A DNA stretch of 64,000 nt from Kribbella flavida DSM 17836 (GCF_000024345.1 NC_013729.1:1240001-1304000), one strand, 5' to 3'. Positions 7,599 through 16,448 are shown, counted from the first letter of the stretch. Made by a program: numbers and translations. Notes: generated by a model from the letters alone, not told the origin.

Positions 7599-8021
7599 TC
7601 AGGCCCGGCCGAACTTCCACCACTTCGGTTTGTTGGCCTTGATCTCTTCCTCGGTGAGCGGCGGCGGCACCGGTGGCCGGGACTCCTCGGTGAGGAAGTC
7701 GCCGGACTCGGTGTCGTACGGCGTGGCGCCGAGGCGGCGGCTAATCTCCATCACCACCGGGATCGAGCGCGGGCCGTCGTTCAGGTAGAAGGTGACGTCG
7801 TGCACGTCGACCCCCTTGCCGATCGACAGCTCCACGTCGTAGTCGTCGCTGCGCAGCACCAGCCAGGACTTCTTGGTGGCGTCGACGGCCGGCACCACCT
7901 CGCGGACCATCGCGACCACCTCGTCCGCGGTCCCCAGTGAAGGCGGTGCGTAGCCCTCCGGAATCTCGTCCAGCCGGCGCACGCCGCCCGGCCCTCGCAT
8001 CGCGTAGATAGCCCAGCTCAT
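7599..8021 (-). CDS. Conserved hypothetical protein
   Basis: A 140-residue soluble protein with no family I can name with certainty. It begins MSWAIYAMRGPGGVRRLDEIP, contains an alternating strand-rich centre (KSWLVLRSDDYDVELSIGKG, about 66-85) and ends in an acidic-then-basic tail. Similar short proteins are common in actinomycetes. ATG 8021 is used because the upstream extension in this frame lies antisense to, and out of frame with, the methyltransferase gene. It follows the methyltransferase by 44 bp on the same strand and may be co-transcribed with it. It ends 2 bp from the convergent sortase gene. Confidence 0.7.
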   Translation of the reverse strand: MSWAIYAMRGPGGVRRLDEIPEGYAPPSLGTADEVVAMVREVVPAVDATKKSWLVLRSDDYDVELSIGKGVDVHDVTFYLNDGPRSIPVVMEISRRLGATPYDTESGDFLTEESRPPVPPPLTEEEIKANKPKWWKFGRA

Positions 8022-8065
8022 GCCCCCAAGCATCCCGTGCCGGCCCGGCCCGGCCGGCACGGGGG

Positions 8066-8803
8066 TCAGCTGCCGCCGGGTTTGCGGGCGGTGAGCAGGG
8101 CGAAGGTGAGGTACTCGCCCTGGTCCTGCTCCAGCATCGCGAGCGAGTCGTCGGTCGTGCCGCGGTGCTCGCTGACGGCCCGCGACCAGGTCAGCCAGTC
8201 CTGCCAGCCGGTTTCCTGCAGCCGGGCCGAGGTGACCTCGACCAGCTCGGTGATCTCCCAGTGGAACCGCCACCAGTCGGCGGTGTGCCAGGCGATCGCC
8301 TCCCAGCCGACCAGCTTCTTGATGTGCTCGGGGATGTGGCCGAGTTCGCGGATCTCCCGGCGCAGCGCGGGGGTGGCGACGCCGAGCTGACCACCCGGCC
8401 GGAGGAAGGAGGTGAGGTAGGCGAGGTAGTTGTCGGCGGTGCCGAAGTACTCGTAGGCGTCGATGCAGACGATCGCGTCGAAGAACTCGCGGGCGAACGG
8501 CAGCGCGTGCGCCTCCGCCTTGAGCGCGGTGATGTCGAGGCCGGTGAAGTTGGCGGCGGCGTCGGTCGGGTCGATCCACAGGTCGGCGGCCCACACCTGG
8601 GCGCCGTACTCCTTGGCCAGGAACACACTGGTCACGCCCTTGCCGGAGCCCAGATCGAGCACCCGCATGCCGGGCCGCAGGTCCAGGTCGCGGGCCAGGT
8701 CCTCCAGCAGCCAGAGCGGGTGCGGTCCCATGTCGTTGGCAAGCACCCACTCCGGGTCGTACTTCGACGAGAGCGGGTACTCCGCCCGCTGCATCCACTG
8801 CAT
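8066..8803 (-). CDS. Class I SAM-dependent methyltransferase
   Basis: Rossmann-fold methyltransferase of about 245 residues. Motif I is VLDLGSGKG (about 48-56), motif II AADLWI, and motif IV IVCIDAYEYF (about 108-117), followed by the LRPGGQLGVATP post-motif strand. The conserved Tyr-rich N-terminus (EYPLSSKYDPEWV) resembles small-molecule methyltransferases related to UbiE/SmtA-like enzymes; the acceptor is unknown. ATG 8803 is preferred; the frame is open to 8893, but that extension would overlap the divergent acetyltransferase start and contains no conserved residues. It heads a two-gene leftward unit. Confidence 0.82.
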   Translation of the reverse strand: MQWMQRAEYPLSSKYDPEWVLANDMGPHPLWLLEDLARDLDLRPGMRVLDLGSGKGVTSVFLAKEYGAQVWAADLWIDPTDAAANFTGLDITALKAEAHALPFAREFFDAIVCIDAYEYFGTADNYLAYLTSFLRPGGQLGVATPALRREIRELGHIPEHIKKLVGWEAIAWHTADWWRFHWEITELVEVTSARLQETGWQDWLTWSRAVSEHRGTTDDSLAMLEQDQGEYLTFALLTARKPGGS

Positions 8804-8891
8804 CGGCACAGCCAACCCGGTCCACCAGGTGCCTCGCAAGGGGGTTTCACCGGGGGTCGACAACTGTCGCGGCGCGCGGCAGAGTCGTCGC

Positions 8892-9347
8892 ATGCGGGTG
8901 GAGCCGATGGATGCCGAAGGGCTGCGACTGGTCGAGCGGTGGACGGCCGACGACCCGGCCGGCGGCGCCGTGCTCGAGTTCTACGGCCAGGCCGTGACCA
9001 GGTGGGCACCGTTGCTCGAGGCCCCCACCCGGGCCGGCGGACTGGTCCGCGACGGCGACGAACCGATCGGTTTCGTCGACCTGGAGATCCTCGACGGGGA
9101 GGCGGAGATCATGTACTACCTGGCGCCGGCGTATCGAGGGCGCGGGCTCGGCCACGCGGCCCTGGCGCTGCTCGTCGACCTTGCTCGCGAGCACGGCGCC
9201 GCCTCGGTCCACGCCGAGGTCGAACCCGCCAACGAGGCCTGCGCGAAGGTACTGCGTGCCGCCGGCTTCACCGACCTGGGCACCAACCAGTACGGCGACG
9301 CGGAGTTCGTGCTCGCCCTGCCCGGCGGAGAAAACCAGGTGTCCTGA
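8892..9347 (+). CDS. GNAT family N-acetyltransferase
   Basis: Acetyl-CoA-dependent acetyltransferase of about 151 residues. The pyrophosphate-binding motif A is YRGRGLGHAALALL (about 79-92), preceded by strand beta-4 AEIMYYLAP and followed by motif B, CAKVLRAAGF (about 117-126). Domain length is normal. ATG 8892 is chosen because the upstream frame is antisense to the methyltransferase. Substrate unknown. It lies 26 bp upstream of a second methyltransferase gene on the same strand. Confidence 0.85.
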   Translation: MRVEPMDAEGLRLVERWTADDPAGGAVLEFYGQAVTRWAPLLEAPTRAGGLVRDGDEPIGFVDLEILDGEAEIMYYLAPAYRGRGLGHAALALLVDLAREHGAASVHAEVEPANEACAKVLRAAGFTDLGTNQYGDAEFVLALPGGENQVS

Positions 9348-9373
9348 CCAGTCGGGCTGACCATCATGAGTGG

Positions 9374-10168
9374 ATGACGCCACTCGATCCGCTGATCCGC
9401 AGCTTCTACCGCGACCGGTACGTCGAGCACGACCGGTTGGCGCGCAGCGGGCACGGTCAGCTGGAGTTCCTCCGCACGCAGGAACTGATCCGGCGGTACC
9501 TGCCGCCGGCACCGGCCCGGGTGCTCGACGTCGGCGGGGCGACGGGCGTGCATGCCCGCTGGCTGGCCGCCGACGGCTACGAGGTGGAGCTGGTCGATCC
9601 GCTGGAGGAGCACGTGGCGGTGGCCGCAGCCGCCGGCGGGTTCACGGCCTCGCTCGGCGATGCGCGCGAGCTGGCGCAAGCTGACAACAGCGTGGGGGCG
9701 ACGCTGCTGCTGGGTCCGCTGTACCACTTGGTGGATCGGGCCGATCGGCTGCAGGCGTTGCGTGAGGCGGGTCGCGTCACCCGGCGCGGCGGACTGGTGG
9801 TTGCCGTCGGCATCAGTCGGTACGCCGGTCTGCTGGAGTGCGGCAACAACGGACAGCTGTCCGAGGACAACCTCGGCTCGTTCGTCGACGTGCTGGCGAC
9901 CGGCCTGCACCACGACGACCCGAACGGCTTCACCACGGCGTACTTCCACCACGCGGACGAACTCGGCGCCGAGCTCGACGACGCCGGCCTGAACGAGGTC
10001 TTCGTGCTCGGGGTCGAGGGCCCGGCCGCGCACACGCTGGAGAACGCCGCTCCGTCCGACGTCCCGCGTCTGATGCCGGCCGCGATCACGCTGGCGCGCC
10101 TGGTCGAGTCCGACCCGGCGATGATCGCCACCAGCCTCCACTACCTGGCCATCGGCCGGGTCGGCTGA
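9374..10168 (+). CDS. Class I SAM-dependent methyltransferase
   Basis: Methyltransferase of 264 residues with motif I VLDVGGATG (about 47-55), motif II VELVDPLEEH, motif IV ATLLLGPLYHL (about 111-121) and the post-motif GGLVVAVGISRY (about 143-154). The long helical C-terminus with HHADELGAEL resembles small-molecule O/N-methyltransferases in actinomycetes, often annotated only as class I. It follows the GNAT gene closely and may be co-transcribed. Substrate unknown. A weak AAGCCG/CGGCTT hairpin lies downstream at about 10199-10218. Confidence 0.85.
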   Translation: MTPLDPLIRSFYRDRYVEHDRLARSGHGQLEFLRTQELIRRYLPPAPARVLDVGGATGVHARWLAADGYEVELVDPLEEHVAVAAAAGGFTASLGDARELAQADNSVGATLLLGPLYHLVDRADRLQALREAGRVTRRGGLVVAVGISRYAGLLECGNNGQLSEDNLGSFVDVLATGLHHDDPNGFTTAYFHHADELGAELDDAGLNEVFVLGVEGPAAHTLENAAPSDVPRLMPAAITLARLVESDPAMIATSLHYLAIGRVG

Positions 10169-10276
10169 CACCGCGGGCCGGCCGACCCGGATCCGTGAAA
10201 GCCGTTTGAAAGCGGCTTCGCCTTGAGTGCTGTGCGACCGCTCTTTGGAGCACTCGCCCGTCATTCAGGAGGACCC

Positions 10277-10723
10277 ATGTCAGCAAGACTCCGTACCCGA
10301 CGCGCTCTCGCAGGGCTGGGCGCCGTACTGGCACTGACGGCCGTCGGTGGAATCGTGACGGCACCACCGGCCAGCGCGGCGTCCTGCCTTGCCGGAAACA
10401 CCTGCTTCTACTGGACCAACGCCAACGGCACCAGCACGCTCAAGTACCAGGACGACGGCAACCTCAGCGGTTTGCTCCACCCGGGGGAACGCGGTGCCTG
10501 GGTCTGGAACAACGGGGATCGCTACCCCGGTGCCGACCACATCACCCTCACCACCAGCCTGAACGGGGCGCGGTGGCGGATCTGCCTGCATTACGGTCCC
10601 GCCAACTTCACCCAGGGGACCGGCGGCACCACCGCCGCCCGGATCGGCGTGGGGGAGATCGTCACCAGCTGGGTCTGGCGCGGGGAGTGCGCCGCTGGGG
10701 AGGACAACTGGCGGCGGGTCTGA
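10277..10723 (+). CDS. Small secreted protein, peptidase-inhibitor I36-like
   Basis: A 148-residue protein exported by a Sec-type signal peptide (basic MSARLRTRR, hydrophobic core, cleavage near A-S-A-A at about 35). The mature part has Cys pairs, in ASCLAGNTCFYW and near RICLHY/RGEC, and repeated aromatic strand segments. This resembles the small beta-gamma-crystallin-like I36 inhibitors and related secreted actinobacterial proteins, but identity is not certain. An AGGAGG ribosome binding site (10267-10272) sits 4 nt before ATG 10277, one of the strongest in the window. Expected location is extracellular. Confidence 0.75.
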   Translation: MSARLRTRRALAGLGAVLALTAVGGIVTAPPASAASCLAGNTCFYWTNANGTSTLKYQDDGNLSGLLHPGERGAWVWNNGDRYPGADHITLTTSLNGARWRICLHYGPANFTQGTGGTTAARIGVGEIVTSWVWRGECAAGEDNWRRV

Positions 10724-10780
10724 CCGCTGCCTGCGGCCTCCTTCAGCTGGCCGTCGGCCGGGTGGAGTGACACCGGTGGA

Positions 10781-11179
10781 TCAGGTGTGGGCGTGGACCT
10801 TCGTCGGGGTCAGGCGCAGGACCACGCGCTGCACCTCGGCCGGCAGGTCGGCGTACTCCTGGCCGGCTCCGTCGCCCTCGTAGTGCTCGGCGAGCCGGAT
10901 GGCGACCTCCCGGCCGGCGTCCTCGGCGACCTGCACCGTGCCGCGGAGCTCGGCGTACCGGCCGGAGTCGGCCGGGTCGATCACCAGCAGACTCGCGCGG
11001 GGATCGCGCAGCAGGTTCTGCACCTTGCGGAGCCCCCCGGTGCTCGAGATGACGACCTGATCGCCTTCGCGGCCGACCCAGACGACCGAGCTCTGCGGAC
11101 TGCCGTCCGGGTTGAGCGTCGTCAGCACCGCCGGGTTCTTGCCATCCAGCAACTCGCGCACCGCGTCGTTCAACACCAT
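10781..11179 (-). CDS. PPOX-class (FMN/F420-binding split-barrel) protein
   Basis: Split-beta-barrel flavin/deazaflavin-binding protein of 132 residues. The order ALLTTLNPDGSPQSSVVWVG near residues 18-36, then VVISSTGGLRKVQNLLRDPRASLLVIDP (about 42-69), matches the PPOX class F420-dependent family common in actinomycetes. Members reduce small molecules such as biliverdin or quinones using F420H2, or FMN in relatives. Substrate and cofactor are not proven here. A TAGCAT box 6 nt before ATG 11179 implies a leaderless transcript. Confidence 0.85.
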   Translation of the reverse strand: MVLNDAVRELLDGKNPAVLTTLNPDGSPQSSVVWVGREGDQVVISSTGGLRKVQNLLRDPRASLLVIDPADSGRYAELRGTVQVAEDAGREVAIRLAEHYEGDGAGQEYADLPAEVQRVVLRLTPTKVHAHT

Positions 11180-11185
11180 GCCGCC

Positions 11186-11191
11186 ATGCTA
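11186..11191 (-). promoter_or_regulatory. Leaderless-type -10 box for the PPOX gene
   Basis: Reading leftward, TAGCAT is followed by 6 nt and ATG 11179. Confidence 0.5.
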
Positions 11192-11204
11192 GGGCGAGCT
11201 CCAG

Positions 11205-11975
11205 TCAGTACACCGAGTAGCCGCCGTCGATGAGCAGGACCGAGCCGGTCATGAACGCCGAGGCCCGGCTGGCCAGGTAGACCACGGACGGCGCGATCTC
11301 CTCGGGGGTGGCGTAGCGCTGCTGCGGTGCGTCCAGGATCCAGTGCTGCCGGAACTCGGGCCGGTCGACCGGCGCCATGTCGGTCTTCACGTAGCCGGGA
11401 GCGATCGCGTTCACCCGGATGTCGTACGGCGCCCACTCCGCGGCGAGGCTGCGGGTCAGGTGGTGCACGGCCGCCTTCGACGCGTTGTACGACGCCTGCC
11501 ACTGCGGCCGGTTCACGATCTGCGCGGACATGCTGCCCACGTTGACGATCACCCCGCCGTTGCCTGCCGTGATCATGCCGCGGGCAACGGCCGTACTGGT
11601 GTTCCACAGCGCGGTCAGGTTCAGGTCGATCACTTGCTGCCACTCGTCGTCGGGGACCTCGAGCGCCGGGCGGTGGATCGCAACACCGGCGTTGTTCACC
11701 AGCACGTCGATCCCGCCGAGCTGCTCGGTGACGCGGTCGACCATCGCGGTCACGTCGGCGCGCCGGGTGATGTCGGCCGTGACGGCGAGCCCTCGCCGGC
11801 CGCGGGCGGCGATCTCGGCGACGACCTGGTCGTTGCGGCCGGCGTCCCGGCCGACGATCGCCACGTCGGCTCCGGCCTCGGCCAGCGCGAGCGCGAACGC
11901 CCGCCCGAGACCGCGGTTGCCGCCGGTCACCAGGACCCGGCGTCCGTCCAACCCGAAAGTGTCCAGCACGCTCAT
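11205..11975 (-). CDS. SDR family oxidoreductase
   Basis: Classical short-chain dehydrogenase of 256 residues. It has the cofactor motif TGGNRGLG (about 17-24), NNAGV (about 92-96), catalytic Ser in VNVGSMS (about 142-148) and Tyr-Lys in YNASKAAV (about 162-169). The C-terminal PGYVKTDM and DGGYSVY segments match NAD(P)-dependent sugar/alcohol dehydrogenases such as the glucose 1-dehydrogenase-like group. Substrate not deducible. It lies 25 bp upstream of the PPOX gene on the same strand, although PPOX seems to have its own promoter. Confidence 0.9.
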   Translation of the reverse strand: MSVLDTFGLDGRRVLVTGGNRGLGRAFALALAEAGADVAIVGRDAGRNDQVVAEIAARGRRGLAVTADITRRADVTAMVDRVTEQLGGIDVLVNNAGVAIHRPALEVPDDEWQQVIDLNLTALWNTSTAVARGMITAGNGGVIVNVGSMSAQIVNRPQWQASYNASKAAVHHLTRSLAAEWAPYDIRVNAIAPGYVKTDMAPVDRPEFRQHWILDAPQQRYATPEEIAPSVVYLASRASAFMTGSVLLIDGGYSVY

Positions 11976-12184
11976 CCGGTACTCCGTAACGCTAGGAAGC
12001 GGTCACGCTGCGTACCGAAGTGCGGCGTGAGGTCGCGGATCGATGTCAATCACTGCAATCCAGTACACCGTCGGGCCCGCCCGCAAGTAGCATCAGGCGG
12101 CGGTTCGGGACTGGGGGTGGTTCCGCGCCGATCACCGTGGGTGGGCCGGCCGCGTGCCGCGAACTGGGGGAGATGCGGGACAGC

Positions 12185-13393
12185 ATGGCGAACGATGCAG
12201 CACCCAAGCCTGGGCACTTTCTGCCCGGTGGCGCCGGGGACCAGCCCGTGCCCCCGCCCCCCGCTTCCGCCAGACCCGACGCGACCTCGGTCGCCGGCAC
12301 ATCGCCGAGCCCGGCGTCGTCCGGCAGTACGCCGTTGACGGCGCCGACGCCTCGGCTCGGAGCGGAGGCGCCGGCCGGACCGCCCCAGCTGAGCGGATCG
12401 CGGCTCGGCCCGCCGCCGCCCGGCGATCCCGCCGCGGCCGCGTTCAAGGCGCGGTACCAGCCGGAGCCGATCCCGTACGTCGAGAAGAAGCGCTCGAAGG
12501 CGTTGGTGTCCGGGCTGGTCGCGGGTGCGCTGCTCCTGGTCGGCGGCGGAGTTTTCGCCGCGGTGAAGCTGCTGCCGGCGTACGACGACTTCGTCGCCAA
12601 CCCGATGGGCACGCCGTCGGTCCGCGCCAGTGACGAGCCCGCCGACGGGAACGAGCCGGTCGCCGCGCCTACCCCGGACGTCGTGGTGGCGAAGGAGAAC
12701 AAGCTCTACCGGACCGGCAAGCTGGCGCCGGCGAACTGCCGGGAGCCGCAGTACCGGCCGACGTCCAAGGAGAACGTGCGGGCCTACTACCAGACGCTGC
12801 TCGGCTGCCTGGACAAGGCGTGGGAGCCGGCCGTGCGCAAGGCCGGCCACGAGTTCCGTAAGCCGCGGCTGATCATCTTCGACAACGGCCAGGAGACGGC
12901 CTGCGGGGTCCAGCACGAGGTCCCGTCGTACTGCGCGGCCGACGGCGGCGCCGTCACGCTGCCTTGGGAGGGTCTGCCGGAGAAGTACGGCAAGGACCGC
13001 TCACAGACCCGGATCGACATGGCCCAGGAGCTCGGCTACCTGTACGGCGTGCACGTGCAGGAGCTGACCGGCATCTTCGAGGCGACCGAGAACCTCGGCG
13101 ACACGGCGCCGAACGCGGCGGCCCGGCTGGAGCAGGACCGCCGGCAGGCGCTGCAGGCGGTCTGCCTGTCCTCGGTCTTCCTGAGCACGGTCAAGGCCAC
13201 GTTCCCGATTCGCGGCGAGCTGCTCGAGTCGTACCGGTGGCGCAGCAAGCACAACGGCGACGAGGACTCGAAGGACAAGGTGCGCGACCACGGCTCCCGC
13301 CGCAACGTCGAGTTGTGGATGGGGCGGGGCTTCGGATCCGCCGATCCGGGCTCCTGCAACACTTTCGTCGCAGCCCCTGCCAAGGTCAGCTGA
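12185..13393 (+). CDS. Membrane-anchored metallopeptidase-like protein, zinc site lost
   Basis: A 402-residue paralogue of the next gene. Layout: Pro-rich cytosolic N-terminus with PGHFLPGG, one membrane helix (about 107-128), then an extracytoplasmic domain of the neutral zinc metallopeptidase (YpfJ-like) type. Where the neighbour has HEYAH, this protein has QELGY (residues 281-285), and the downstream zinc-ligand Glu is Ala (about 322). All three zinc ligands are therefore absent, while four Cys and the C-terminal DHGSR and SCNTFVAAPAKVS stay conserved. It should be a pseudoenzyme, perhaps a regulator or partner of the active copy. An alternative start is ATG 12173. It lies 24 bp upstream of its paralogue. 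Confidence 0.78.
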   Translation: MANDAAPKPGHFLPGGAGDQPVPPPPASARPDATSVAGTSPSPASSGSTPLTAPTPRLGAEAPAGPPQLSGSRLGPPPPGDPAAAAFKARYQPEPIPYVEKKRSKALVSGLVAGALLLVGGGVFAAVKLLPAYDDFVANPMGTPSVRASDEPADGNEPVAAPTPDVVVAKENKLYRTGKLAPANCREPQYRPTSKENVRAYYQTLLGCLDKAWEPAVRKAGHEFRKPRLIIFDNGQETACGVQHEVPSYCAADGGAVTLPWEGLPEKYGKDRSQTRIDMAQELGYLYGVHVQELTGIFEATENLGDTAPNAAARLEQDRRQALQAVCLSSVFLSTVKATFPIRGELLESYRWRSKHNGDEDSKDKVRDHGSRRNVELWMGRGFGSADPGSCNTFVAAPAKVS

Positions 13394-13417
13394 CCCATCG
13401 AGGACTGGGAACGACGC

Positions 13418-14737
13418 ATGCCCGACGAGCCGACACCGCCCACCCCGGATCCTGCCACGGGCCCGGAGATCAGCACGCCCGCGGTTGCGCCCGGTCCTGG
13501 GCACTTCCTGCCGGGTGGCGACGGGCAGGTCGGCGGCGCCGAGACGCCGCGGCCGCTGCGTGCCAAGGGGCAGGCGACAGGGCTGGGCAAAGCGGTACCG
13601 GTCGGCGCCGGCGAGCCGCGGCCGCGCGTGGCGGCGCCGCTGCCGACCGAGCCCGGGCAGAGCGGGTACGGCGCCCCACCGCCCGCTCCGTTGCCGGGAG
13701 CACCGAGTGCGCCGCTGACCGGAAGCCGTCAGCGCGGCGGCAGCCGGCCGGTCGGCTGGAGCTCGTCGTCGGCCCGCAGGACGCCGCAGTTCGCCGCCGA
13801 TCCGGTGCCGGTGAAGCCGCCACGGCAGTTCTCCAAGCCGGTGATCGTCGCCGTCGCGGTGCTGGCGGTGATCGCCCTGAGCGGCGCCGGCGTCGCGGGC
13901 TACCGCATGATGGACTCCTACGACACCGTCGCGAACCCGCTCGCCCGCCCGTCGGTCAAGCAGACCGACGCCCCGCTGCCGGCTCCGCCGCAGCCGACCG
14001 TGACGGTGACCGCCACGCCGGTCCCCGACGCCGTCCGGGTGAAGCAGAACGCCCTCTACACCGTGGGCAAGGTCCCGGCCGTCAACTGCGCCGACCCCAA
14101 GATCAAGCCGAGCTCCGAAGCCGCGGCTCTGCGCTACTACCGGGCCCTGCTGCCGTGCCTGAACCGGGCCTGGGAGCCGCTGGTCCGCAAGGCCGGCTAC
14201 CCGTTCCGCGCGCCGAAGCTGGTGCTGTACGCGAAGAACCAGACGTCCTGCACGGGCGAGAGCAACCTGGCCTTCTACTGCGGCGAGGACGAGACCATCA
14301 CGATGCGCGGTGACCAGGACGCGAAGCTCTTCCGGCAGGCGCCCGAGTCCGGCCGGGCCGCGATCATGAGCACGCTGTCGCACGAGTACGCGCACCACGT
14401 GCAGATGCTCACCAACATCCTGATCTCGTCCAGGTCGCGCGAGGGCTGGGCGACCACCGAGCCCGCCAAGCTGGAGGAGAACCGCCGGATGGAGCTCCAG
14501 GCGAGCTGCCTCGGCGCGGCCTTCCTCGGCGCGAACAAGGCCGCGCTCGGCCTGACCGGTCGCCGCCTGACCGCCTGGGAGTTCCAGACCAAGCACTCCG
14601 GCGACGAGTACAACCCGAAGAAGAAGCGCGACCACGGCTCCCGCAAGAACCAGTGGCTGTGGGCCGGCGTCTCCTTCAAAACCGCCAACCCTGCCTCCTG
14701 CAACACCTTCGTCGCCCCCGCCGCGAAGGTGAGCTGA
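13418..14737 (+). CDS. Membrane-anchored neutral zinc metallopeptidase (YpfJ-like)
   Basis: A 439-residue probable zinc peptidase. A long Pro/Ala-rich cytosolic region (to about 135), one membrane helix (about 140-163) and an extracytoplasmic peptidase domain follow in order. The active site is HEYAH (322-326), with the third ligand probably E359 in RRMELQASCLG, the pattern of the putative neutral zinc metallopeptidase family. Cys residues suggest disulfides outside the membrane. Its C-terminus (DHGSR, then SCNTFVAPAAKVS) matches the upstream paralogue closely, showing tandem duplication. Natural substrate unknown. Co-transcription with the inactive paralogue is likely. Confidence 0.82.
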   Translation: MPDEPTPPTPDPATGPEISTPAVAPGPGHFLPGGDGQVGGAETPRPLRAKGQATGLGKAVPVGAGEPRPRVAAPLPTEPGQSGYGAPPPAPLPGAPSAPLTGSRQRGGSRPVGWSSSSARRTPQFAADPVPVKPPRQFSKPVIVAVAVLAVIALSGAGVAGYRMMDSYDTVANPLARPSVKQTDAPLPAPPQPTVTVTATPVPDAVRVKQNALYTVGKVPAVNCADPKIKPSSEAAALRYYRALLPCLNRAWEPLVRKAGYPFRAPKLVLYAKNQTSCTGESNLAFYCGEDETITMRGDQDAKLFRQAPESGRAAIMSTLSHEYAHHVQMLTNILISSRSREGWATTEPAKLEENRRMELQASCLGAAFLGANKAALGLTGRRLTAWEFQTKHSGDEYNPKKKRDHGSRKNQWLWAGVSFKTANPASCNTFVAPAAKVS

Positions 14738-14758
14738 CGCCGGTACGCCTTAAGGGGG

Positions 14759-15214
14759 TCAGTCCAGGCGGAGCTTGAAGCCCTCGTGGCTGTTGGTGAA
14801 GCCCAGGCGCTGGTAGAAGCGGTGCGCGTCGGTGCGGGTCTTGTCCGAGGTGAGCTGGACGAGGGTGCAGCCGCGGCGGCGGGACTCGTCGACGGCCCAC
14901 TGCATCAAGGTGGTGCCGAGACCGGTGCCGCGGGCCGAGGCGGCCACCCGGACGGCCTCGACCAGGCCGCGGGAGGAACCGCGCCGGGACAGGCCGGGGA
15001 TGATCGTCAGCTGCAGCGTGCCGACCAGTTCGCCGTTGCTCTCGGCAACCACGAGGACCTGGTTCGGGTCCGCGTCGAGGGCGGCGAAGGCGGCGTCGTA
15101 CGGGGTCAGGTCGTCGAGCGACTCCCGGGTGGCGCCGAGCTGGTCCTCGGCGATCAGCGCGACGATCCCGGCGACGTCGGCGGCGGTGGCGCGGCGGATC
15201 ACGGCATCGGTCAT
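14759..15214 (-). CDS. GNAT family N-acetyltransferase
   Basis: Acetyltransferase of 151 residues. It starts with IRRATAADVAGIVALI, has the VGTLQLTIIPGL strand pair, then motif A ARGTGLGTTLMQWAV (about 93-107) and motif B TDAHRFYQRLGF (about 126-137). The same TRTDAHRFY block recurs in the acetyltransferase at 28.5 kb, suggesting related subfamilies. Substrate unknown. It is convergent with the metallopeptidase gene, 21 bp away. Confidence 0.88.
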   Translation of the reverse strand: MTDAVIRRATAADVAGIVALIAEDQLGATRESLDDLTPYDAAFAALDADPNQVLVVAESNGELVGTLQLTIIPGLSRRGSSRGLVEAVRVAASARGTGLGTTLMQWAVDESRRRGCTLVQLTSDKTRTDAHRFYQRLGFTNSHEGFKLRLD

Positions 15215-15438
15215 GGCGCCATGATGACAGGGCGCTGAACCGGTTCGGGCGCCGGGTCAGCAACGTCCGGTCGTCACAGTCCTTGCCTTACGCAATCACT
15301 TTGCGGTACCGGAAAGGCGTTTGCGCGCGGGCCGGCCGGGCACGGGTGGACCAGACACCACATCCGCCCGTGGCCGGGGTCGCGTGGATTCGGTGTGCGT
15401 GGCGGCGGTGCGGGCTCGGTCCGGAAGGAAGATGTCCG

Positions 15439-16290
15439 ATGTCCGCACTGGCAATCGACTTCACCCAGCCGTTCGAAGATGCTTTCGGCAAGCTTCTCGG
15501 CTTCGTCCCGAACCTGATCGGCGGCCTGGTCATCCTGGCCGTCGGCTACCTGGTCGCGAAGGTGCTCGGCAAGCTGGTCAGCAAGCTGCTCGGCAAGGTC
15601 GGCTTCGACCAGTGGATGGAGCGGGCCGGCGTGTCCGGGGTGCTGCAGCGCTCCGGGACGGGGCTGACCGCGTCGGCGATGCTCGGCAAGGTCGTGTTCT
15701 GGTTCGTGTTCCTGATCGGCTTCACGATGTTCGCCTCGGCGCTCGGCGTACCGGAGATCTCGAACTTCATGAGCGCGATGCTCGGCTACATCCCGCGGAT
15801 CTTCGCCGCGATCGTGATCGTCTGCCTGGCGGCGCTGTTCGCGAACTTCCTGGCCGCGATCATCCGCGGTGCCACCGGCAACGAGACGCTGGCCAAGGTC
15901 GGCAAGTACGCGATCCTGGTGTACGCCGCGTTCGCCGCGCTGACCCAGCTGGGCATCGCCGTCCAGCTCACCGGCAACACCCTGCTGATCGTGCTCGGCG
16001 GCCTGTCGCTCGCCCTCGGCCTCGCTTTCGGTCTCGGGGGCCGCGAGATGGCCGGCGAGGCGCTGCGCACGCTGTTCGACCGCGGCTCGCAGTTGGCCGC
16101 CGACCGCTCGAACGGCACCAGCGGCCAGACCGGCTACCAACAGCCCGGCAACGGCTACCAGGGCGGCAACGGCTACCAGACTGATCAGGGTGGCCACTCG
16201 AGTGAGCAGTACCCGGCCAGCCACGGCGCCCCGCAGTCCGGCAGTTGGTCCAACGGCTCCAACGGCACCTGGTCCGACGGCCAGCGCTGA
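15439..16290 (+). CDS. MscS/CmpX-type membrane protein with conserved TM-helix repeats
   Basis: Integral membrane protein of 283 residues. It has two copies of the conserved glycine-rich helix repeat (FVPNLIGGLVILAVGYLVAK at about 21-40 and IPRIFAAIVIVCLAALFANF at about 117-136) plus further helices. It ends in LSLALGLAFGLGGRE, resembling the pore helix of small mechanosensitive channels. The MscS beta domain is absent; instead the C-terminus is a Gly/Asn/Gln/Ser-rich disordered tail (about 215-283). Such CmpX-like proteins are thought to respond to envelope tension, but channel activity is not proven. ATG 15439 has GGAAGGAAG about 8 nt upstream. Confidence 0.8.
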   Translation: MSALAIDFTQPFEDAFGKLLGFVPNLIGGLVILAVGYLVAKVLGKLVSKLLGKVGFDQWMERAGVSGVLQRSGTGLTASAMLGKVVFWFVFLIGFTMFASALGVPEISNFMSAMLGYIPRIFAAIVIVCLAALFANFLAAIIRGATGNETLAKVGKYAILVYAAFAALTQLGIAVQLTGNTLLIVLGGLSLALGLAFGLGGREMAGEALRTLFDRGSQLAADRSNGTSGQTGYQQPGNGYQGGNGYQTDQGGHSSEQYPASHGAPQSGSWSNGSNGTWSDGQR

Positions 16291-16361
16291 CCTCACGCAC
16301 CCCGGGCGGACGCGACCAGGTCGGATCGCGCCCGCCCGGCCACGCGCCGAGACCTGGCACG

Positions 16362-16397
16362 CCAAGCCGGGACCTCGCACCCCAAGCCGGGACCTCG
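16362..16397. repeat. Short direct repeat leading into a hairpin
   Basis: CCAAGCCGGGACCTCG occurs at 16362-16377 and again at 16382-16397, offset 20 bp; the second copy forms part of the left arm of the adjacent hairpin. It lies between convergent genes. Confidence 0.6.
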
Positions 16398-16428
16398 GAC
16401 AGGCTATTCCCTGTCCGAGGTCCCGGCT
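16385..16428. terminator. Strong bidirectional hairpin terminator
   Basis: A perfect 18-bp stem (16385-16402 with 16411-16428; arms begin AGCCGGGACC and end GGTCCCGGCT) encloses an 8-nt loop. It lies between the convergent MscS-like and RHH-like genes. No U-run follows, as is usual for actinobacterial intrinsic terminators. Confidence 0.7.
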
Positions 16429-16448
16429 CGGTGGTCGCAGGCCCGCCG

